From positions 46,473 through 110,472 of the forward strand of contig DLHI01000001.1 of assembly GCA_002483135.1 (NCBI GenBank): DNA of 64,000 nucleotides, read 5' to 3'. Shown piece after piece: positions 58,273-64,000 of the stretch; within the stretch, counting starts at the first letter, position 1, and each line of letters begins with the position of its first letter. The position numbers and the translations under genes were made by a program. Source of the DNA: Hyphomonadaceae bacterium UBA7672. GTDB taxonomy: Bacteria > Pseudomonadota > Alphaproteobacteria > Caulobacterales > Hyphomonadaceae. The notes beneath the pieces are model-generated. The model had not been told where the DNA came from, searched no databases, and saw only the letters and a list, made by a program, of their open reading frames with translations.

Positions 58273-59280
58273 CTACCCGCCGCGCATCTCGCTGGGGCTC
58301 TTGCCGGTCCAGCGCTTGAAGGCGCGGGAGAAGGCCGCAGGATCGGAGAAGCCGACAAGGTAGGCTGTCTCGTTCACTGACGCCTTGCGGCCTGCAAGAT
58401 AGTGCAGCGCGAGGCGGTGACGCAGATCATCGAGCACCTTCTCGAACGTGACGCCCTCGGCCTTCAGGCGGCGGAACAACGTTTGGCGGCTGACGCCGAG
58501 GCTCGCAGCGACGGTATCCATGCTGGCCTCGCCCTTGTGCAGGATCAGCATCAGCTGGCTCTCAACCTTCCCGCGCGTGGTCTTCGTGCTCTCGAGATCC
58601 TTGAGGAGTTGTTCGGCGCGTTCGCTGAGGACGCCGAAAACATAGCGCGGCTGGAGTGCGACCTTCATGGCCGTGATGCCGGGGTGGAGGCGTATGGCGT
58701 TCCATGGCGCATCGAACACGACGGGACATTGGAAGATGCGCTCGTATTCGTCGCGATAGGACGGCGCTGCATGGGTGACGTGGACTTCGAGGACGTGGGG
58801 CTCTGACAGGAAGCGGCGCGGATGGCAGCACATGCGCGCGAATGTGACTTCTGTGAGTTCGGGGAAGTCGTTGGGGTTGGCGCGGGTATCGACGAGCCAG
58901 ACGCCGCGTGAATCGCCTACGTGGTGGAAGCGCTGCCCGCCCGCGCCGACGCCTTCGACTTCGATCGCGAGACGGCCGAAGCGGTTCATCTGGACGAAGG
59001 CTTCGCCCATCGTCGCGGACGCATTCATGATGAGGCCAGTGATGGACAGATCCGACAGATCGACACTCTCGCCATAGTGAAGCGCCAGGGCCGGATCGCC
59101 CGTCATCTCCTTCGCCGCGCGCATCAACGCGATGTAGCGGTCCATCGCGATACGGTTGTCCTGGTCGTCGAGGTCGGCAAGCGCGATGCCGGCGGCGCGC
59201 GCGAGTTCATCGGCGTCGGCCCCTTTTTCGACGGCGAGCTTGACGAGACCACGCGGCAGGCCGGCCCCGACGGTCAGCAT
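58273..59280 (-). CDS. AraC-family regulator with N-terminal arabinose-binding-like domain
   Basis: 335 residues from ATG 59280 (GTG 59295 possible). The C-terminal two helix-turn-helix motifs are DTVAASLGVSRQTLFRRLKA and SVNETAYLVGFSDPAAFSRA, followed by FKRWTGKSPSEMR. The N-terminal part (DALARAAGIALADLDDQ-like and MGEAFVQMNRFGRLAIEVEG) is the 'Arabinose_bd' domain of the OruR/ArgR-type sub-family. Convergent with the RND operon (5-base gap) and divergent from the next gene, which it may control. Confidence 0.92.
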   Translation of the reverse strand: MLTVGAGLPRGLVKLAVEKGADADELARAAGIALADLDDQDNRIAMDRYIALMRAAKEMTGDPALALHYGESVDLSDLSITGLIMNASATMGEAFVQMNRFGRLAIEVEGVGAGGQRFHHVGDSRGVWLVDTRANPNDFPELTEVTFARMCCHPRRFLSEPHVLEVHVTHAAPSYRDEYERIFQCPVVFDAPWNAIRLHPGITAMKVALQPRYVFGVLSERAEQLLKDLESTKTTRGKVESQLMLILHKGEASMDTVAASLGVSRQTLFRRLKAEGVTFEKVLDDLRHRLALHYLAGRKASVNETAYLVGFSDPAAFSRAFKRWTGKSPSEMRGG

Positions 59281-59435
59281 GGACACGCGGCGCACTGAAA
59301 GCGGGCGATGTAACGGGCGATCATGGCTTTGTCGTCTCCGATCAAGGCGTGGGAGGTGCGCCTGTCGATGTGTTCATGGCGCATTCAAACACAACGCCCG
59401 ATGAATGGCGGACAACATAACAAGGGACAAACCCT

Positions 59436-60425
59436 ATGATGCGCCTCCCCGGACTTATCGCCCTGATGCTCGCCGTCACGCCATGCGCCCTGGCGCAGGC
59501 CTCACCCGCCGATCCGTTTACGCAGTCTCCGACATCGCTTGCGCCCATGTCGGAGATTCCGCGCACGCCCGAGGGCAGACCGGATTTTCAGGGCGTGGTG
59601 TGGGCGACAAACTACTTCCCGGTATTCGAGCTGTCGCCCATGAGCGCCGACCTTGTCGTGTCGGAGGAAGAGGCTGCGCGGATCGTTGCGACCATGGTCG
59701 GCGGCATGCAGGGCTTCCTCGAGAAGAGCATCGATCCGGAGGCGCATGTCATCATGGGTGAAACGGACGGGCTGCCGGTTGTGCGGGGCGAGCGTCGGAC
59801 GCGCCTGATTGTGGTTCCGGCGAACGGGAAGCTGCCACTGACGGACGCCGCACGCGCCGTCGCCAAAGCAACCGACACGATGGATGGACCGAAGGATGAC
59901 TACGAACAGCGTCCTACGAGCGAGCGCTGCCTTGTGCTGAGCGGACTGCCGCCGGTCCATGCAGTGATCTCCTACAATCGCCAGCAGATCATCCAGACGT
60001 CGACGCATGTGGTGATCCACAACGAGAATGGTGACGAGGCGCGGATCATTCCGTTCGCCAACGCACATGCGCCGGATGACCTGCGGTCCTGGTATGGCGA
60101 TTCAATTGCGCGCTGGGACGGCGACACGCTGGTGATCGAGACGATCCGGATGCCTGAGAGCGAGCGCGTGCGCGGGCTTCTGACTAAGTTCGTCGTCAAC
60201 AAGGACGCCAAGGTGATCGAGCGTTACACGCGGCTCTCGGAAACGGAATTGCTGTACCAGTTCACCATCGTGGATCCGGAAGCGTATTCGGAGCCGTGGG
60301 TGGCGGAGTTCTCGTTCAGCGCCGTGGACACGGGCATGTATCCCTCGCCCTGCCATGAGCACAATCATTCGCTGCCCAATATCCTGATGGGGCAACGCGT
60401 GGCGGACGCGCGCGTGGCGCAGTAG
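59436..60425 (+). CDS. Conserved exported protein of unknown function
   Basis: 329 residues with a Sec signal (LIALMLAVTPCALAQA). Family-like motifs: RTPEGRPDFQGVVWATNYF near the start, TSERCLVLSGLPPVH, YNRQQIIQTSTHVVIHNENG, ARIIPFANAHAPDDLRSWYG and DGDTLVIETIRMPESE, with DPEAYSEPWVAEFSF near the end. This pattern recurs in secreted proteins of Hyphomonadaceae and acidobacteria but has no assigned activity. Ends at a strong terminator; divergent from the AraC gene. Confidence 0.85.
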   Translation: MMRLPGLIALMLAVTPCALAQASPADPFTQSPTSLAPMSEIPRTPEGRPDFQGVVWATNYFPVFELSPMSADLVVSEEEAARIVATMVGGMQGFLEKSIDPEAHVIMGETDGLPVVRGERRTRLIVVPANGKLPLTDAARAVAKATDTMDGPKDDYEQRPTSERCLVLSGLPPVHAVISYNRQQIIQTSTHVVIHNENGDEARIIPFANAHAPDDLRSWYGDSIARWDGDTLVIETIRMPESERVRGLLTKFVVNKDAKVIERYTRLSETELLYQFTIVDPEAYSEPWVAEFSFSAVDTGMYPSPCHEHNHSLPNILMGQRVADARVAQ

Positions 60426-60434
60426 CTCAAACAG

Positions 60435-60464
60435 AAAGGGCGGCTCGCGGGAGCCGCCCTTTCC
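60435..60464 (+). terminator. Rho-independent terminator
   Basis: AAAGGGCGGCT and AGCCGCCCTTT form an 11-bp stem around a six-base loop, ten bases past the stop codon, between convergent genes. The run of T lies inside and just after the stem. Confidence 0.82.
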
Positions 60465-60484
60465 GGTTTGCCTATGATGAAGGC

Positions 60485-61759
60485 CTACGGCTTCACGAGC
60501 GCGTCGTAGATCCACGCGCGGTTCTTGCGCTGGTACTCGGCCAGCAGGGCGCGGTCCTGGATCATGAAGACCATGACGAGGTCGTTCTTGGGGTCGACCC
60601 AGAACTCGGTGCCGGCGATGCCGTTCCAGGAGAAGGTGCCGTTGCCCGGACGCTGTTTTGTGTCGTCCGTCACCAGCGAGAAGCCGAGACCGAATTCCAT
60701 CGAATTGGCCATGGGTCCCATGGCCGGGAAGAACAGGCCGGCCTTGCGCATGGCTTCATTGGTTTCCGGCTGGCGCATGCGATCGAGCGTTTCCTTCTTG
60801 ATGATGCGCACGCCGCGATATTCGCCATCGTTGCGCAGCATCTCGGCGAAGCGGAGATAGTCTTCCGCCGTGGAGGAAATGCCGCCGCCGCCCTGAAGGA
60901 AGGGAACCGGGACCGTGTAGTCGTAATACAGCGGGTCATTGTGTTTCGACTGCGCCAGGCGGGCGGAGAGTTCCTTCGGCTGGAAGAACTTCGTGTCGGT
61001 CATGCCGAGCGGGCCGGTGACGCGTTCCTGCACGAGGACATCAAGTGGCTTGCCGCCGGCGACTTCGATAAGTGCGCCGAGGACGTCGGTGGAGCGCGAG
61101 TAGTTCCATGCGGTGCCCGGTTCGGCGGCGAGCGGGAGACCGGCGAAGATCTTCGCCTGTTCGCGCGCGGTCTTGGAGGGATCGCCCTCGCCGGCGGCTG
61201 CGTATTGTTTGCCGAGCGGGGTGTTGGGCTGGATGAAGCCGTAGATCAGCCCCGACGTGTGGGACATCAAGTGCCGGACCAGCATCGGCGTCTGCGCCGG
61301 CTTCGTCGAGCCATCAGCCTGCATGACAGTGAGGTTGGCGTATTCGGGCAGGTATTTGGAGACCGGATCGTCCACGGAGAGCTTGCCCTCCTCCACCAGC
61401 GTCATGGCGGCGACGGTAACGATGGGCTTTGTCATCGAGAAGACGCGGAAGATTGTCTCTTCGGTCATCGGCGTGGTCTGGCCGGGGCCCTGAACGCCGA
61501 AGCCCTGCGCAAAGGCTACCTGGCCGTGGCGGGCAATGAGCAGATAAGCGCCGGGGATTTTCCCGGAGATCACGTCCTCGTTCAGCGCCTTGCGGATCTC
61601 GCCGAGCTTGGCCTGGTCGAAGCCGAGCGCCGCCGCATCGCCCGCGACGAGCGAAGAGGCGTAGGGATCGGCGATCGCAGGTGCGCTCTGGCAACCGCTC
61701 GCAAGTGCGAAGGCGAATGCCGCAGCTGCGGCAATAATGCTGCGTCTCATGTAGGCCAT
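60485..61759 (-). CDS. Serine hydrolase lipoprotein (beta-lactamase class C family)
   Basis: 424 residues. Lipobox FALASGC at Cys23 predicts a lipid anchor. Ser108 and Lys111 in FSMTKPI, Tyr in WNYSRSTD (about 218) and a late GIAGTEFW where KTG would be. HLMSHTSGLIYGF and YDYTVPVPFLQGGGGISST are further family motifs. Probably an esterase or D-peptide hydrolase rather than an antibiotic-resistance enzyme. ATG 61759 with GGGGAGG twelve bases upstream, so ATG 61750 (spacing better for neither) remains possible. Single gene. Confidence 0.9.
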   Translation of the reverse strand: MAYMRRSIIAAAAAFAFALASGCQSAPAIADPYASSLVAGDAAALGFDQAKLGEIRKALNEDVISGKIPGAYLLIARHGQVAFAQGFGVQGPGQTTPMTEETIFRVFSMTKPIVTVAAMTLVEEGKLSVDDPVSKYLPEYANLTVMQADGSTKPAQTPMLVRHLMSHTSGLIYGFIQPNTPLGKQYAAAGEGDPSKTAREQAKIFAGLPLAAEPGTAWNYSRSTDVLGALIEVAGGKPLDVLVQERVTGPLGMTDTKFFQPKELSARLAQSKHNDPLYYDYTVPVPFLQGGGGISSTAEDYLRFAEMLRNDGEYRGVRIIKKETLDRMRQPETNEAMRKAGLFFPAMGPMANSMEFGLGFSLVTDDTKQRPGNGTFSWNGIAGTEFWVDPKNDLVMVFMIQDRALLAEYQRKNRAWIYDALVKP

Positions 61760-62068
61760 GGCGTTCTCTTACCTCCCCGCACGGGCCGCTTCCCGCGACC
61801 GTCATATGCAGTGGCTGTAGCGCGCTTCACGCGTCGGTGGAAAGTCCCCACCCGAGCAATGGCCCGTGAGCGAGGCGGGGGCACGTGACTGGGGAGGAAC
61901 CGACGGGACTTGCCCCCCGGCTGCGTTCAAAGTCTATTACGTGCGACACCTCGGCAATGGCATGCCTCTGGAGAGCGGGTTACCCATTGGCGAGGCGGAG
62001 AATGATTGCGCGCTGAAGCCGGTAATGGCGAACACGCCACCGGCCCATTCGCGCAAGAGGGAGAGAAA
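61760..62068. other. 309-base gap between serine hydrolase and cytochrome genes
   Basis: Divergent promoter region. An open frame from GTG 61866 overlaps the cytochrome ATG but has no ribosome site or recognisable features. Contains CATATG and CACGTG hexamers without clear meaning. No repeats or hairpins of note. Confidence 0.5.
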
Positions 62069-62635
62069 ATGACCCGCTCTATGATTGCGTTGGCGCTGGC
62101 GCTGGCGCTTGCCATGGCCGCCTGTTCCGACAATTCCGGTGGCGCTGCAGTCGTCCCGGCCAAGCCCGTTGAAGGCATGGGGGCGGCGACACTCGCCGAC
62201 CTGCGCACTGACACGGCATTCCTCGACGTGATGAACCATGTGATCGACTACAACGCCTGGGGTGTCTGGAACGCCCAGGGCTGGATCATCGACAAGGACG
62301 GCATCCACGAACTCTTCCCGACGACGGAAGCGGGATGGGTCGCAGCTGAAAGCGCTGCCTTCACGCTGGCCGAGGCGTCCAACGCACTGATGCTGCCGGG
62401 ACGGCCGCGATCGGCGGACAAGGAGTGGGTGGAGTTCTCGCACCAGTTGTATGACGCCGCGAAGAAGGCGCAGGAGACGGCATTGCGTCAAGACAAGCAG
62501 GCGTTCTTCGACGCCGGCGGCGAAATCTACCAGGCGTGCGTGGCCTGCCATAACCGCTTCTCGCCCAAGGACGGTGGCAAGCCGATGGGACACCTGCCCG
62601 AGCTGCCAAACCGGACGCCGCCGCCAAATCAATAG
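62069..62635 (+). CDS. Lipoprotein monoheme cytochrome c
   Basis: 188 residues; ATG 62069 with GAGGGAGAG upstream. Lipobox ALAMAAC at Cys19. A single heme site CVACHNRF (Cys157, Cys160, His161) lies near the C-terminus, with long helices before it (DVMNHVIDYNAWGVWNAQG; DKEWVEFSHQLYDAAKKAQE), the layout of cytochrome c'-like four-helix bundles. It would carry electrons in the periplasm while tethered to a membrane. 99 bases upstream of a membrane-protein gene that may be its redox partner. Confidence 0.87.
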   Translation: MTRSMIALALALALAMAACSDNSGGAAVVPAKPVEGMGAATLADLRTDTAFLDVMNHVIDYNAWGVWNAQGWIIDKDGIHELFPTTEAGWVAAESAAFTLAEASNALMLPGRPRSADKEWVEFSHQLYDAAKKAQETALRQDKQAFFDAGGEIYQACVACHNRFSPKDGGKPMGHLPELPNRTPPPNQ

Positions 62636-62734
62636 GACGCGATTTGCTGATCTGATGTGGTTTGACCCGCATCAGTCGCATCAAGAAGTTTTCAGGTGAC
62701 CGTAAATGCGGCGCCATGAGGGGAGAGACCGGAT

Positions 62735-63634
62735 TTGCTACACGATTTCATCAACTGGATAAGGGAGGACCTCGGGCGCTTTACCGAGGATGGCCTCTCG
62801 TGGTCGCACCAGCTGCACCAGTCGCTGTTCATGTGGAATGTCATCGAGGGCACGCACGTGCTGACGATCATGTTCTTCGCCGGGACGATCTGGCTGATCG
62901 ACCTCAGGATGATGGGAGTGGCGTTCCGAAACGTTCCCATCTCCACGCTGAACAACAAGGTTCTGCCGATCACGATGATCTCGTTCGGCGTGATGATCGC
63001 GACCGGGATCATCGCCTTCATCGGCCGGGATCCGATGATGTACTACCACAACATCTGGTTCCGCCTGAAAATGGTGTTCCTGTTGATCGCACTGATCAAC
63101 ATCCTGTGGTTCCACTACAAGGTCCAGAAGTCCGAGCATGAGTGGGACACGATCCCGCCGGATGCGGAGACTCCCGCAAAAGCCCGCAGCGGACCTGCAC
63201 TGTGGGCCTTCCTGGGCGCGACGCTGCTGCTGCTGGGAACATTCCCGATCACCAATGTCGATCTCGGCCTGATCGTGTCGGCGCGCTTGGCTCTCACGGT
63301 CATCGCACTGGTCTCACTGTTCATTTACATTGATGGCCGGACGCCGAGCATCCCGCGCGTGGTGAAATTGTCCGGCGCGATTTCGCTAAGCGCGTGGTTC
63401 CTGGTGATCATCTTCGGCCGATTCATCGCATACGACTGGTTCTACTGCGAGAAGACCGACCCGGGTTCGCTGGCCTACGTGCTCCAGGAATGCGCCGCCT
63501 ACCAGGACACCAGCGGCGAGGAAGGAATCTTCGAGGAAGAGGTCGCGCCCGAAGACCCGCCGCCAGAGGGCGAGGCGGCGCCAACAGCGCCTGATGCCGA
63601 ACCTGCCCAACCCACGACCGGTCAGGAGGGCTGA
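62735..63634 (+). CDS. Multi-pass membrane protein, DUF6644-like
   Basis: 299 residues; start TTG 62735 with GGGGAGAG seven bases upstream. About six membrane segments with His residues inside or next to helices (WSHQLHQSLFMWNVIEGTHV; MMYYHNIWFRLKMVFLLIAL; NILWFHYKVQKSEH), suggesting heme or quinone binding. The C-terminal 60 residues are Glu/Pro-rich. A related gene follows, six bases later. Probably part of a membrane redox pair with the cytochrome (inference). Confidence 0.75.
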   Translation: MLHDFINWIREDLGRFTEDGLSWSHQLHQSLFMWNVIEGTHVLTIMFFAGTIWLIDLRMMGVAFRNVPISTLNNKVLPITMISFGVMIATGIIAFIGRDPMMYYHNIWFRLKMVFLLIALINILWFHYKVQKSEHEWDTIPPDAETPAKARSGPALWAFLGATLLLLGTFPITNVDLGLIVSARLALTVIALVSLFIYIDGRTPSIPRVVKLSGAISLSAWFLVIIFGRFIAYDWFYCEKTDPGSLAYVLQECAAYQDTSGEEGIFEEEVAPEDPPPEGEAAPTAPDAEPAQPTTGQEG

Positions 63635-63639
63635 TCGCC

Positions 63640-64000
63640 ATGACATTCGAAAAATATCTTGGACAGGTTCCCGGCTTCACCGACTTCGTGTCGGCCATGC
63701 CAAACGTCTGGCCGATTTCGATGCTGCAGGACATCTATGCGCCGTTCGGCGCGCTGCACCTTGTCGGCCTTGGCCTGATGGGCGGCGCCGTGCTGCTGCT
63801 GAACCTGCGCCTGATGGGAGCCAACGTTACCGGCCAGACCCTTCCCGACGTGGAACGGTCGACGCGGCCCTGGCTCATCGTTGGACTCGGCATCGTGCTG
63901 GGCACCGGGATCATCATCGGCATGCTCAACTCCTACAAGTTGTACACGTCGGTGCCGTTCTTCGTGAAAATCATGGCGTTGATCGCCGCCTGCGTCTTCT
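63640..64000 (+). CDS. Multi-pass membrane protein, cut by the window edge
   Basis: First 120 residues of a protein starting at ATG 63640 with AGGAGG ten bases upstream. It has the same plan as the preceding gene: a short amphipathic start (TFEKYLGQVPGFTDFVSAM), a helix with APFGALHLVGLGLMGGAVLL and LNLRLMG, then WLIVGLGIVLGTGIIIGML. His and Arg residues sit at comparable points, so it is probably a paralogue. Runs off the end of the window. Confidence 0.75.
   Translation, partial: MTFEKYLGQVPGFTDFVSAMPNVWPISMLQDIYAPFGALHLVGLGLMGGAVLLLNLRLMGANVTGQTLPDVERSTRPWLIVGLGIVLGTGIIIGMLNSYKLYTSVPFFVKIMALIAACVF

Noticed and set aside
61866..62072. 68-codon frame overlapping the cytochrome start
   Set aside because: GTG start, no ribosome site, no recognisable features; overlap with ATG is by chance likely.

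Overview
The window is high-GC bacterial chromosome, read as an alphaproteobacterium and most likely a Caulobacterales/Hyphomonadaceae-type heterotroph. That placement is inference. It rests on dnaG upstream of rpoD, both key enzymes of the ethylmalonyl-CoA pathway, a 1,044-residue TonB-dependent receptor, Rrf2 control of sulfur genes, a cytoplasmic PAS hybrid kinase next to a near-consensus CtrA box, a TipN-like coiled-coil membrane protein and small palindromic intergenic repeats. No rRNA, tRNA, CRISPR, transposase, integrase or phage gene was seen.

Layout. 1-6.8 kb: rpoD (cut by the window edge), dnaG, then an NlpC/P60 hydrolase, a MarR regulator and an M17 aminopeptidase, all on the minus strand. 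6.8-12.2 kb, plus strand: a TPR lipoprotein, a 690-residue lipoprotein of unknown function, gluQ, a DMT exporter and a second MarR regulator. 12.6-16.8 kb: hybrid histidine kinase, CsaA-type tRNA-binding protein, GNAT, quinone reductase-like flavoprotein and SGNH lipoprotein. 17.2-25.9 kb: ethylmalonyl-CoA mutase, a GIY-YIG-like protein, two hydrolases, a D-amino-acid aminotransferase and crotonyl-CoA carboxylase/reductase. 25.9-28.5 kb: an AT-richer islet flanked by a duplication of the 3' end of ccr. 28.5-39.4 kb: msrA, TetR with a carotenoid oxygenase, an ECF sigma/membrane partner pair, a serine hydrolase, small exported proteins and a Rieske oxygenase. 39.5-46.5 kb: a TAT-exported dienelactone hydrolase-like protein, the sulfate ABC operon sbp-cysT-cysW-cysA, an Rrf2 regulator and a divergent porin. 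46.5-53.4 kb: Hpt protein, Gly/Asp/Trp-rich exported protein, TipN-like protein and a TonB receptor. 53.9-64 kb: RND efflux pair, AraC regulator, a conserved exported protein, a second serine hydrolase, a lipoprotein cytochrome c and two related multi-pass membrane proteins, the last cut by the window edge.

How parts work together. Ecm and Ccr act in the same acetyl-CoA assimilation route, and both have TTGCAA-like motifs upstream, so co-regulation is plausible. The sulfate operon, the Rrf2 gene with a Cys cluster and the divergent porin look like one sulfur-responsive unit, with a palindrome placed over the Rrf2 promoter.

The strongest unexplained signal is the islet at 25.9-27.9 kb. The last 59 bases of ccr coding sequence recur 2 kb downstream with 54 of 59 identical and all five differences synonymous. 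The second copy is fused in frame to a new small ORF, and two translationally coupled genes lie between the copies. Three palindromic repeat families, one nested inside another, are the second structural theme.
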